Source: Takakia lepidozioides (lineage: Eukaryota > Streptophyta > Takakiopsida > Takakiales > Takakiaceae). Taken from it: a stretch of DNA of 64,000 bases. The notes beneath the pieces are model-generated. The model was not told where the DNA came from. It saw only the letters and a list, made by a program, of their open reading frames with translations, and ran no database searches. A program made the translations under genes and the position numbers. The stretch spans positions 30,256,001 through 30,320,000 of the forward strand of contig CM060733.1 in assembly GCA_030704615.1 (NCBI GenBank), given 5' to 3'. Every line of letters starts with the position of its first letter. The first letter of the stretch is position 1. This document shows positions 10,568 through 20,238 of this stretch, piece by piece.

Positions 10568-11374
10568 AATAGGACATTGTCAACCGTATTTGGATGCGGG
10601 TGTTGTTATTGTGTGTGAACGGAATTCATCCATTTCAGCGTCTTTGTATTATTCAAGAAATAAAGTGCCAGAAAATATGTGCATACGTTGCATGTACTTG
10701 TGATATATGTCAGATGTACTTCGCCGCCTGCCAATATATGGCGGCCTTCTGGAATGGTTTCAAATTCGGAAGTGCCGCACAAATCTAATGCTAGTTCAAT
10801 TTGGAGCAGTTCTTGCAGATTCCCCATAAAATGTTGTGCTTCACATATGCATCCACGTGTTTCATACTGCCTGCCCTGTGCTGTGCATTTTGCCGTCATC
10901 GTCGCCATGGGGTCATTTGGTATAAAGGGTTGTGTCGGAAATGATCTTGTGTTGCACACATCCGTGCGAGGTGACTCTTGGAGTGTCAGTGTTTGTGCTG
11001 TGCTCTTCTGGCACGGCACGACCTCATTACATTCGGGGTCTTCCTGTTTACTGCTCTCCAGGGTTTTGCCGTCTTTCCATAAAGGATGGTTTCATGTCAT
11101 GTTCAGGGTTTGTTTTTCATCCAAAAACAGCACGACTTCTTGTGGCCTTCTTTATTTGAAAACAGTTTTTCTAGTTGGTGTCTCTCAGCGTGGTTATCTC
11201 CGAAGTTCAGTGCATGTCATTCTTGCATCCTTCTGATGCATCGACCGCAACCTTTGGGTTACTGCTACCCTTGTTGACCTCAATTTTTTTGTGGTGGATC
11301 CCCTTTCCAGAATTGCGGGCTATCAAATCGGGGATTCTGTTGTGAATCGAAAGTTTTGGTCAGCGTAGAAAAAC
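10568..11374. other. Intergenic, no gene recognised
   Basis: It separates the minus-strand ParB-methyltransferase gene from the plus-strand MULE-like gene. It is therefore the likely divergent promoter region. ORFs here are short and have no family features, and I see no convincing TATA box. Confidence 0.5.
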
Positions 11375-11978
11375 ATGTCCAAGGACAAAGATAGACTAGC
11401 ACGATTTCATTCCAATGCAGGTTGTCTTCCAATGACTGCCACTGCAGACGACGATGGGTTTGCAGTTGTTCATGAGGATGAGCTGGTTACAGTGTTCCCA
11501 CTGGAATTGGGTTCTCTGCTTGTTCAAAAAGAGGTGTATGACGAGGATGGGAATTTGGATTCTGGACATTTGGAGAAACCATTGGTTGGCGAGTGTGGAA
11601 GGAAGTGGAGAGTCCTTCCAGGCACATACCGTGTCCTTGGAAAAGAGAGAAGACAATTAGCAGGATCAGTCATTACCCCTGGAACTGCAGCATCGGTCGT
11701 GCAGCAGAAGGGCACAGTTCATGTGAAAAAAGAGGTGAGCACATCCACTACATTCGTGACTCTTTCAGACTCGTCCTCGGAGGATGTTTCTGAGATTCCT
11801 CCGCCAGTGCAGACTCCATTCTTGGATGAATCCGAATTGCAAGAGATAACGAGTGTCATTCCAAAATTGAAAGCCCTCGCAGGGGTGCCTGGGTGCAAGA
11901 GCGAGCTGCGTTTTGTTGATTGGGAGTCCCTTCGTGTGCAGCGGGTTCAATACGTGCCAGCAGAGTTTGATGGGGACA
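11375..11978 (+). CDS. MULE-like transposase gene, 5' part (interrupted)
   Basis: An open frame from ATG 11375 encodes about 201 residues before the retroelement: an N-terminal unknown region and an acidic Ser-rich linker (LSDSSSEDVSE). It stops being host sequence at GAT GGG GACA, where the LTR begins. The frame resumes after the far LTR at 23369 (GAC ATC TTG TTT GAG) in the same phase. Removing the element and one copy of the target duplication therefore gives a continuous exon. Residues read past 11978 belong to the LTR and are not protein of this gene. Confidence 0.75.
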
Positions 11979-12413
11979 TGTCGTGCGCATACATATCGCT
12001 ACACAACTACATCGCTGTCCAAACCACACCACACATATATGCACAATAAAGTAGTCTGCCACAATGATAGAAAACCAACGAACACACTGGTTACACAAAA
12101 CATGAAAACCAAACCATCACTCTTTAAAACAGTAGTCGAGCCAGGGGCACCCCAAGCTATGGGGACTCCACCCCACAACAACCTACACTCCCATCGTGAG
12201 TACACTCAGACCTAAACGCATGCAGGAGTTCGGTCGCGCAGGCTCAACTCGAGAAAGATGAGCCGCGCGACTGCCGCTCTCGTGAAGATAAGACGGACCA
12301 GGTGTCAAACTAAACTTGACACCTGATTTAACACTTGACCTAAATCCAAGTGTTGAATACAAATAACTAGTTTTATTCTAGCTGTTTTCACACTGTGCTT
12401 ATTTAACTTGACA
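11979..12413 (-). repeat. Left LTR (3' LTR of the methyltransferase element)
   Basis: It is made of an 85-bp TG...CA block (11979-12063) and a 349-bp TG...CA block (12065-12413). The 349-bp block recurs at 23020-23368 and 36565-36913. The outer end abuts the target duplication GACA. The 85-bp block occurs again at 12416-12500, next to the polypurine tract, so the exact inner LTR boundary is ambiguous: either LTR = 349+85 with an extra partial copy, or an LTR with internal duplication. Confidence 0.65.
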
Positions 12414-12415
12414 GC

Positions 12416-12500
12416 TGTCGTGCGCATACATATCGCTACACAACTACATCGCTGTCCAAACCACACCACACATATATGCACAATAAAGTAGTCTGCCACA
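12416..12500 (-). repeat. Second copy of the 85-bp LTR end block
   Basis: It appears identical to 11979-12063, starting TGTCGTGCG and ending GCCACA. It lies between the 349-bp LTR block and the polypurine tract. It is probably a leftover of tandem LTR recombination, or the true inner end of the LTR. Confidence 0.75.
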
Positions 12501-12514
12501 ATCGCCCCCCTAGC
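12501..12514 (-). other. Polypurine tract of the methyltransferase element
   Basis: On the minus strand this reads AGCTAGGGGGGCGAT directly before TGTGGCAG. This is the expected plus-strand primer next to a 3' LTR, and it fixes the orientation of the element. Confidence 0.6.
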
Positions 12515-12759
12515 TGGTGGATAGGTCCCTCTACCTCCAGATAGCTACAAGATGTAATAGCCACAGCCGTACTAAGTCCTCTATCACTGTCCCTATGTAC
12601 TCAAACTCTATAGACCAAGAGGCCGGGTACAAGAGTAGCCCCATCGTTAGTCGCCGTCTTGCAATCTATGAACTTGAGCCAAGATCTCGTGTGTTCAAGG
12701 TCTCCTAGTAGCTGGGTCTTGCGTTTCTTGTTAACCTCCCATGGTTGTATCCACTCCCA

Positions 12760-13389
12760 CTATCCAATGCAATGTGGACATAACCAATCCCCATCCGGAA
12801 CCATCTCAAGAGGTGGAGTCAAGCATCCCATATGCCAACCTCTAGAGCACCGATCACATACCAGCATGGTGGCTGCCCCTTTAGCAGACCCACACAACAT
12901 GCACCTCAAACCTGCAGATACCACTGCCAGGTTTGGGTCAATCCTGCCATCGACATTCGGAAGGTGACATGGCGCACAATTACGCACATGGTCCTTCCAA
13001 GTGATGCCATCCCGACCCTCCAAGACCAAGACGCCTGAGGGCAAGACCTCTCGAACCCTCAAAATAACACGTCCTGCAGTCACATCCAGGGTCGTAGGAG
13101 CAGTCTGCTGCAGATAGACATAGTCACCAGGGTTGAATCTCCGAACCCCAGGACGATAGCCCCCACCACGTATGGTAGCATACCTCAACGTATCACGGTG
13201 TTGTGCAATGGCAAGGTTCTCGAAAGCCATGGGCATGACTCTCTTGAACAACTCTGCACGCTGCTCACATGCACGTGCCCACACGTCCGGAATCGTCAAG
13301 GTTAAGAACTGTAGCAGCTTCTCTGCGAATGGATGTAGGCAAATCCGGCTCTCGGCCAAAGAGAAGAAAGTATGGTGAGAAAGAGGCAA
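12760..13389 (-). pseudogene. Integrase C-terminal part with terminal PHD finger
   Basis: The frame runs from the end of the integrase core (VWARACEQRAELF..., about 13290) through a basic integrase C-terminal domain (FNPGDYVYLQQ). It ends in a zinc finger at 12763-12902. Cysteine/histidine spacing is C-x2-C-x11-C-x2-C-x4-H-x2-C-x14-C-x2-C, with Trp two residues before the penultimate Cys (DWLCPHC). That is the canonical C4HC3 PHD finger. PHD fingers commonly read the histone H3 tail. Here it stands where chromoviruses carry a chromodomain, so a targeting role is inferred. The N-terminal residues of the open frame before about 13300 are out-of-frame translation caused by a frameshift. Confidence 0.8.
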
Positions 13390-14096
13390 GTGATGCTTGC
13401 TTGCTGAACCTGTAGCCCATGGCTAACCAGGGTAACTGAAGGTCCCAATCTCCTAGGTGTCCCTTCTGCAAGCCATACTTGCGCAAACCCCTCTTTACTG
13501 TCTGAACAACTCTCTCTGCCAAGCCATCAGGCTTCAGGATGATCCCGAGAAGTGGTGCGGTGGTCTATCAAGGCTTTGTCACACAAAGCCTGAAACTCCC
13601 CCAAGAACTCTCTCCCTTGGTCCGTGAGTACCTCAGCTGGAGCACCGAATCGGCTAAGCACACAATCCAGGAATGCATACGCAGCTCCCTCACTAGCCTT
13701 ATCAGGCAATGGAACCAATTCAATCCACTTGGAGAAGTGCTCCACCATCACCAACACGTACTTGTTGTGGCGCATGGTCAGTGGCAACGGCCCTGCGAAG
13801 TCAAGACTCCACCTGTAGCCCAATCCCATGATCGGAAGAGGGTGCAATTGTGGAGTAGGGGCGTTGAATGAAGCACGCACCCTGTCACACACCATGCACC
13901 TAGCCACAAATTGTTGCACCTCTGTGTGCATACCACGCCACCAATACTGCCCCTGCAGTAGACTATGAGTGCGTCGCACCCCAAAATGCCCCAACTCCTC
14001 ATGGGCATGCCGCACTAACCGGCCCGCTGTGTTGGGTGAGGCACAATCCTCACTCGACCATCCTCCCACACTCGGAGCAGGTGTGTCCCCTCCCAC
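13265..14096 (-). pseudogene. Integrase zinc-binding and catalytic core (frameshifted)
   Basis: Segment 14096-13527 has the HHCC zinc-binding region (HEELGHFG ... CMVC), the first catalytic Asp (LDFAGPLP) and the second (LTDQGREF). It runs into a stop at HPEA. One base later the frame continues at 13522-13265 as DGLAERVVQTVKRG, which supplies the catalytic Glu and the downstream core. The DDE triad is thus present but split by a +1 shift. Another shift near 13300 leads into the C-terminal/PHD segment. Confidence 0.75.
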
Positions 14097-15736
14097 CTGA
14101 ACCTCTTGGCTCGTTGTAGGATCCGATCCCTCTCCTTGGCAGTCATAGTGGCTGCCGTGTCTCCACTGCGGAGGTAGTCCAACACAACTGAATCCTCATG
14201 TATATCTTTGGCGCCACCCTGCTCATTGCTGGCCTCAGGGTCCTCAGACACTTGATCTACAGTCATCCCTGTTGTAGGTCCAACCTGGCCTTCCGCTGCC
14301 AAGATACACAGAAATGCAGATGCATGCCATCCGGGCACCATCTCCTCGTCCGTCTCACCATGCCACCGAGCTCCAGTGTCATCCTGCTGGCTCGTGCATG
14401 GATTGCGACTCAACCCATCTGCATTTCGATTGACCAAACCCGGTCGATGCACCACCTGAAAGTCATACTCTTGAAGGATGAGTGCCCACCGTGCAAGCTT
14501 CCCCGTAAGCTTGTCTGACTCCATCAACCACTTGAGTGGTTGGTGATCCGTGACAAGGGTGAAGAGATTGCCGTATAGATAGCACCTGAAGTGTGCCACG
14601 GCCCACACTGCAGCTAAGCATTCTCCCTCATATGAGCTATACTTAGACTCTGCAGCATTGTTCGAGCGACTAGCATAAGCCACTACGAACTCTCTTCCCT
14701 CATCATCCACCTGTGTGAGCACCGCTCCAAGCCCCAGCATGCTCCAATCTGTATGCAGCTGAAAAGGACGCCCCCTGATAGGTCGTCTCAAGATGGGCGC
14801 CGAGGTCAACCTCGCCTTGAGCTCTTGAAAAGCTTGTTCTTGCTCATCTTCCCACTGCCACTCCTGGTCCACCTTGGTCAGCTTGGTTAGAGCCTTTGCA
14901 ATGGCACTAAATCCCTTAACAAACCGTCTGTAATAGTTTGCTAACCCCATGAAAGCTCGAACTCGGCTCACATCCGTGGGACGTGGAACCTGTGCAATGG
15001 ACTCTACCTTAGTCTGCTGTACCCCCAATCCTCCAGGATATATCATGTGACCCAGGTACTCAATCTGGTTGTGGAAAAACTTGCACTTGCCCGGATGTAA
15101 CTTCAATCCGTGCGTCCTCAAGCGCTCAAATACCCCCTGAAGGTGTCTCTCATGCTCCTCCACCGCAACACTAAAGATGATGATGTCATCTATGTAGCAC
15201 CGAGCAAACTCCACCCCTGCTAGAATCCTGTCCATGACTCTTTGAAACTCAGCGGGAGCGTTTTTAAGCCCAAATGGTAAGAACCGCCATTGGTATAGGC
15301 AATCCTTCCCGTGCTCATTGATCCCCCAGAATGCCGTCTTTTGCTTATCCGCCTCCTTGATCGGCAACTGGTGATATCCGGATCGTAAATCCAACGTGCT
15401 AAAGACCTTGGAATGCCCAATGGCATCAAAGATCTCCTCTGGTGTTGGCATGGCATACCTATCGGACTTGGTCTGACGATTTACAGGCCGGTAATCACCG
15501 CACATACGTCTCTCCGTCCAATTGCCATAGACATCCTTCTTAGCTGGCATCACTGTGGCTGAAGCATACTCTCCACCAGAGAGCTCCACCAAACCTGCCT
15601 CCCAGAGATCTTGAGTCCTCATCTGAATCAAAGACCTCTCCATGTCACTGTATCTATAGGGTCTCCGAAAGATTGGCGTATCAGTGGCCAACTCAATACG
15701 GATCTCTTGACCCTTCAGTGCTCCCAAGTCCTTCAA
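14015..15736 (-). CDS. Reverse transcriptase and RNase H of the methyltransferase element
   Basis: An intact frame of 573 residues. RT blocks include [25 protein letters not shown] and the catalytic CYIDDIII (codons at about 15184-15195). RNase H starts at HTDWSMLGLG and includes YASRSNNAAESKYSSYEGE and VTDHQPLKWL, ending at HRPGLVNRNADGLSR. This is Ty3/gypsy-type by sequence. The frame ends at THRAG/TQRAG-stop, where a one-base shift leads into integrase. The chosen start is simply the first Met; translation is expected as part of a polyprotein. Confidence 0.85.
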   Translation of the reverse strand: MKDLGALKGQEIRIELATDTPIFRRPYRYSDMERSLIQMRTQDLWEAGLVELSGGEYASATVMPAKKDVYGNWTERRMCGDYRPVNRQTKSDRYAMPTPEEIFDAIGHSKVFSTLDLRSGYHQLPIKEADKQKTAFWGINEHGKDCLYQWRFLPFGLKNAPAEFQRVMDRILAGVEFARCYIDDIIIFSVAVEEHERHLQGVFERLRTHGLKLHPGKCKFFHNQIEYLGHMIYPGGLGVQQTKVESIAQVPRPTDVSRVRAFMGLANYYRRFVKGFSAIAKALTKLTKVDQEWQWEDEQEQAFQELKARLTSAPILRRPIRGRPFQLHTDWSMLGLGAVLTQVDDEGREFVVAYASRSNNAAESKYSSYEGECLAAVWAVAHFRCYLYGNLFTLVTDHQPLKWLMESDKLTGKLARWALILQEYDFQVVHRPGLVNRNADGLSRNPCTSQQDDTGARWHGETDEEMVPGWHASAFLCILAAEGQVGPTTGMTVDQVSEDPEASNEQGGAKDIHEDSVVLDYLRSGDTAATMTAKERDRILQRAKRFRWEGTHLLRVWEDGRVRIVPHPTQRAG

Positions 15737-15895
15737 ACTGAAGGCAAAGCAATTCCTGTAAGCCCTCAGGAACCGCCGTATACGTCGTCTCTCTCCTCCG
15801 GTGACAATGGGTCCAATGTCAGGCTCCCAATTGTCCTCCGTAACTGCAACCTTAAGTCCAGTGGGCTTAGAGGTAGAGGACCCGTCCCGTGGTTG

Positions 15896-17170
15896 CTATG
15901 CTGCAACCTCTTGAGCAGTACCCCCTTCCTGCTCAGTCAATGACAAGGCCTCATCCTGCCCCATCATTTCATCCTTGAGAACCTCCTCATCCCGAGAAGA
16001 ATCCCCAACCTCATCCATCACAGCTGCCTTCGCTGCCAACTCCCTCTGAACCTCGAGCACCTCCCACATGTGCCATGGATGTCTACACCTCGTGGTCCTC
16101 ACCGGCTCGCCCCCACTCGCTGCCTGTACCGTCTCGGTAGGCAGAGAGACCGTCAAGGGAAGTACACTCCGCACTCTACGTTGCTCAGCCATAGCCAAGC
16201 TGACAATCCAGGTCAAGCAATTGAGATCCATTGCTTGCCCCAACACCTGACGACGTGATGCCTCAGAAAGAGAAGGCACCGCCGTGGTCCCAGTGGAAAA
16301 CCCCATAGCCCGCTCTCGCTCGTCGGCATTAGGCTCCATAACTGCTGCAACTGAGCATCCCACAGGAGGCCAGGTCCACCATCCCGAAAAGCATGGGATC
16401 CTGGGAAGCTGAGCAGTGTAGGTAATGCTGCTCGTGGTTGACCCACCCTATTGACCACTGCCAAAGGCGAACGGTCATCGTGTCTCACACGTTGAGACTG
16501 CCTTCCTGTGTCCAAAATGCCATCCACGGTGAGGTGTGCTGGCCGCTGCACCCCATCAAATGCACGCTTGAGCAGTGCGGGTGGCATCAAGTTAGTCCAC
16601 CATAGTCGTGGACGATGAGCCCGTGACCCCACTGCAGCTGCATCCAGCAACACTGCTGACCCAAGCCACGACCGGACTTGATGCACACTGGCCATCACCC
16701 TGGCCCGAGAATCACCCATCAGTGGTACATTCTCCAAGATGTATGCTGGAGATACAGCTTGATGAAGCTGCAAGCAACGCAAAATCCGCACCATCTCCCA
16801 AAACAGACCCGTCCTCGAGTCTCGTAATCCATTGCCATGCCCGGCTGATGAATGCCCTTGGCAGGGCCAACCTGCCACTATCAGATCAATAGAGCCAACC
16901 TGCTCCAAATCTTGCGCCCCCAACAAGGAAATGTCTGCTGGCAAGGCTTGTTGGTATCCACGAACTGCAGACACAGGCAACAAGTCAGGGTACTGCTGTA
17001 CCAACTGAGCCATATGGCGCAGTGAGACGCGTCATGCAGTCTCATCCCTCTCCACATACAGGTAACGCCTTACCCGCACACCTGCCTGTAGCACAGCAGC
17101 CAATCCGGTGCTGATCCCGCCAAACAAGTCCAGAAGGCAAATGCCTTCATCCGGCCGCTGCCATACAAGA
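15896..17170 (-). pseudogene. DNA (cytosine-5) methyltransferase domain
   Basis: Motif I is LLDLFGGISTG (about 17140-17110). Motif IV is GWPCQGHSSAG with the catalytic Cys at 16861-16863. Motif VI is ENVPL (about 16735-16719) and motif VIII is SRAHRPRLWW. The motif IX/X region has ERERAMGFSTG and RRQVLGQAMDLN (16330-16200). All core C5-methyltransferase motifs occur in canonical order. Two lesions break the frame. One is an in-frame TGA at 17032-17034 (probably CGA to TGA in a CpG). The other is a one-base shift near 16400-16350 before motif IX. Its place between protease and RT suggests it was a domain of the Pol polyprotein, perhaps methylating element or host DNA. Confidence 0.88.
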
Positions 17171-18768
17171 GGTGTGGTGTCCAATGGCGACAACTGAGGT
17201 GGCCCTGGTGCAATCACCGAACTCTCCTCCTCTCCTGACGGTACAAAAGCTTCTTCCCAAGCTTGTTGCACCCGTCCATCAGCAGCTTGCTGCAAATCTT
17301 TGCTCGTACCCCACAACGGGGTGTGAGCAACCATGGCAGGCAACTCCGCCGTACCATGCATGTCATCCTGCTCTGCTGGAGGTGGCACATCCTCTGCATG
17401 GACATTGCCTTCCAGCAACTCTCCAGGCCAACTAACGGCAGCTGTGAAGGCGGCTAGTGTTGGCATCTGGCCCCGCTGGGCAGCTGCAATACCCCCAATG
17501 AATGTCACAGGGAGCTGTGCACGGCGACCATCCCCTGACTGCCATCCAGGCCTGTAGGATGCTGACTCCTCCCAGAAATCCAGGGTGAAGCCCATGGGGT
17601 ATAACACTGCCCCACCAACGAGGACATCGTAAGAGACCGCGTCTGTCACAATGGCCTTGGCTCGCATCACTGAGCCATCTACAGGATGATCCGGCTGCAG
17701 TCTAATAGCCAACTGATGTCGTGTCATGCCGCGAGCCTGCTCTGATCCTCCCAGAGATGTCTGTATCTGGAAAGGACAAGGCTCCATATCCGCCTCCATG
17801 AGGCCCAAACCTGCAATAGCAGCTCTGCCCAACATCAGTGGCTGAGCTCCTGAGTCCAACAAGACCCGCAGTGGCCGGTACTTCTTGCCTGCCGGTCCAC
17901 TCAAAGTGAAAATGCCTCCCTGGTTGTCTAACAAGACAACTCCAGGTGTCACCATGGCGCGCTCAATGGCTGGCCTAGCTGGCAGCTCCGTCAACCTAGC
18001 AGCTGCAGCTTGCCAGGGCGCTGCCGTGGCAGTCTTGACCCTCAAATCCGAGGATCCCTCTGCCACTACACCTTCCACTAACTCCGCAGAAGATGAAGTG
18101 ACCTCCCCACTCTCACAGAGTGTTGCTGCTAGTCTGAACACTGCAGCTGGTCTCACCCCCGGCGTCGCAATCATTGTTGCCGAGAACAGTGGGGCCTGAC
18201 ACACAGAGGTGGCTGCCCCCAATAACACACCGGCCGCACTAGCCTTGGCAGCAGGAGTCAATGCTGCACGTGTAGCTCTCCCCAATGGCATAGTAACCTC
18301 CGCCTCGGTAACAGTCGGGCGAGAACTAGGTGCCATGGATGGCGTTGACACAGTCTCCGCCAATGTGAATGACTGAGGAAGCCTTGCCTGACGGCTTGCC
18401 TCCCCACGCTGTGGATCCAATTCCACCTCTGCACCTCGTGGCTCAGGAACTCGTGCTGCTCCTCGAGTCACGGCTGCAGCAGACTCCACCTGCTCTAGTG
18501 GTAGTGCTGCTCCGCACATAAATCCCATGCCTCCCATATCTCCTCCCTCATGAGCAGGAGGTGGACCATCCCGCCTGGGAGCCGGTACCGCCTGAGCTAT
18601 AGCCATGGCAGCGAGCCTCTGCTCTAGCTGCTGAAGCCGGTTGGCCATGCCTTGATCAACGCCCTGACCTCCGCGTCCTTGGCCATGTTGAGCTTGCCCT
18701 TGGCCTGGCTGCTTGTAACAGGGTTGCATCTCGCACCCTTCTCTTGAGCTCATTGTCCAGAATTCCAT
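17032..18768 (-). CDS. Nucleocapsid-like linker, aspartic protease and start of the methyltransferase
   Basis: The frame opens with a Gln/Gly-rich segment (GQGQAQHGQGRGGQGVDQ) and a predicted short coiled coil (MANRLQQLEQRLAAM). A long Ala/Pro-rich spacer follows. The retroviral-type aspartic protease has its active site at LLDSGAQPLMLG (17846-17857) and downstream strands to about 17480. After another linker it enters methyltransferase motif I and ends at an in-frame TGA after ERDETA. Translation beyond the TGA continues in the same frame. Confidence 0.75.
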   Translation of the reverse strand: MEFWTMSSREGCEMQPCYKQPGQGQAQHGQGRGGQGVDQGMANRLQQLEQRLAAMAIAQAVPAPRRDGPPPAHEGGDMGGMGFMCGAALPLEQVESAAAVTRGAARVPEPRGAEVELDPQRGEASRQARLPQSFTLAETVSTPSMAPSSRPTVTEAEVTMPLGRATRAALTPAAKASAAGVLLGAATSVCQAPLFSATMIATPGVRPAAVFRLAATLCESGEVTSSSAELVEGVVAEGSSDLRVKTATAAPWQAAAARLTELPARPAIERAMVTPGVVLLDNQGGIFTLSGPAGKKYRPLRVLLDSGAQPLMLGRAAIAGLGLMEADMEPCPFQIQTSLGGSEQARGMTRHQLAIRLQPDHPVDGSVMRAKAIVTDAVSYDVLVGGAVLYPMGFTLDFWEESASYRPGWQSGDGRRAQLPVTFIGGIAAAQRGQMPTLAAFTAAVSWPGELLEGNVHAEDVPPPAEQDDMHGTAELPAMVAHTPLWGTSKDLQQAADGRVQQAWEEAFVPSGEEESSVIAPGPPQLSPLDTTPLVWQRPDEGICLLDLFGGISTGLAAVLQAGVRVRRYLYVERDETA

Positions 18769-19609
18769 ACCAAAACTGGATTGCCTGAGCTTCAGTAACC
18801 CCTTGGGTCACACTTATCAAGCGCCTCATACGAGTGTACGCCTCTCGCAGGCTCTCACTGGGTTTGCGCTGGAAGTCTTGCAAACTTCGCAGCTTCTCTG
18901 TCCGTACACCTTGGTAGTTCCTCCGCAACTCCTGGAAGAACTCCACCACCGGGTTGAATCTAGGCACATGTGTTGTAGTTGTGGCAGGAGGAGTAGTAGC
19001 ACCTTCTGAACTGGTACCACCTGCAGAAGTACCAGCACTACCTGCTCCACTACTAGTGCTGGCAGTGGGAGCTATTGGTACTGATGCAGCTACTGGTCGC
19101 GTCGTGCCTCGAGTAATGGAGATGTAGTCAGGTGACCAATACATCCTCCACTCCTCAATCTCTGCTTCATGTCCTCGCCTGAACTCGTGGTAATCGTCCA
19201 TAGGCGGGCCTTCCAAATGCTGGAACAGTCCCTTCCACGCCATGAATGGGGTGAATAGATGTGGATTGCGCATCTGCTGCAAATCACACCAGCTGTCGAA
19301 CTCCTGGATAAAGTCATCCAACTCGATTGTGCCCACCGCTCCAGAGTACCTACGAGGCCCCTTGGTAGCTCCATACATCTCCTCCATGTCGTCCCACAAC
19401 AATGGCGAATGAAAGTGCACACCTGTTGATGAAGCCTCCGAGTCTGTGTCTGACTCTACAGTAATTGAGGGTGGCGGTGAAGGTGGTCTGAACCGAATAC
19501 CTCGTCTTGTGAACCCACTCTCACTGTTACTGCCTGTAGCCGTACTCCCCTCAAAACCCTTGGGTAACTCCGTAATGACACTCACAATGTGCACCTCCTC
19601 CAGTGACAC
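18656..19609 (-). CDS. Gag-like protein of the methyltransferase element
   Basis: This 317-residue frame has an acidic Ser/Pro-rich N-terminus and a Thr/Ser/Gly spacer. The C-terminal part resembles the retrotransposon Gag helical domain (FFQELRRNYQGV, LREAYTRMRRLISV, RRVRDATLLQA). It overlaps the protease frame by 113 nt and must shift frame near 18700 to continue into GQGQAQ. The shift could be a programmed +1 event or a mutation. No zinc knuckle is visible. Confidence 0.65.
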   Translation of the reverse strand: MSLEEVHIVSVITELPKGFEGSTATGSNSESGFTRRGIRFRPPSPPPSITVESDTDSEASSTGVHFHSPLLWDDMEEMYGATKGPRRYSGAVGTIELDDFIQEFDSWCDLQQMRNPHLFTPFMAWKGLFQHLEGPPMDDYHEFRRGHEAEIEEWRMYWSPDYISITRGTTRPVAASVPIAPTASTSSGAGSAGTSAGGTSSEGATTPPATTTTHVPRFNPVVEFFQELRRNYQGVRTEKLRSLQDFQRKPSESLREAYTRMRRLISVTQGVTEAQAIQFWYGILDNELKRRVRDATLLQAARPRASSTWPRTRRSGR

Positions 19610-20238
19610 TATAAGGCTCTAGTACTAATCTAATAGTGACACGGGTGGGCACCTGTTGCAGTCTAAGGGTCATATCCCAGTGGCTCAGGGCACCTGCACC
19701 TGCATCCACCGCAAGAACTCCTATGGTTGGCTGGTCATCAACCCAGCCTCACCATAGAAGAAACACTGGTGGTCTTGCTGGTCATCACTCCAGCCTCACC
19801 ACCGACAGCATACTCTAGGATTGACCGGTGATCAAATCCGGCCTAATCCCTATGAAAGCAAGCGCCCACACAAAACCAACATGGCGCACAGTCAAGCATG
19901 CAGGTGTTGGGGGGGATCCAAACACAAGAAATCAAAACATCAACACCCCCACACCAAAATCCAGCTGCAATGCTGATCCTGCAGAATATCCCAGCCCAAA
20001 ACCCCGGACTGACTGGCCTCCACCAAGAGAGGCTTTGGCAACTACAAGTATAAGGTAATGAAAATAGTACAGAGATGGAGGGGAAGAATAGAAGCCCGCC
20101 CAAGCAAGATCTAACCCTGATCTATGCTATCAACTTCCAGACTTCTCTCAAAGTACCTCGCTCTGCTTGATGGTAAGGTGTAGGAGGTATATCTATGTCC
20201 AGAAACCTGCCACTAACCTTGTCCCAAGCTACAGTAGC
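19610..20238 (-). other. Non-coding leader upstream of gag
   Basis: It contains an imperfect duplication (CTGGTCATCA..CCAGCCTCACC at about 19730 and 19780) and no supported gene. A primer-binding site was not recognised. Confidence 0.4.

Noticed and set aside
12065-12413. Independent solo LTR of another element
   Set aside because: The 349-bp block recurs at the opposite end of the 11.4-kb element, where it abuts the host target duplication, so it is best explained as that element's LTR.
18656-18768. Proven programmed frameshift between gag and protease
   Set aside because: The overlap is suggestive, but no slippery site was recognised and other frameshifts in the element look mutational.
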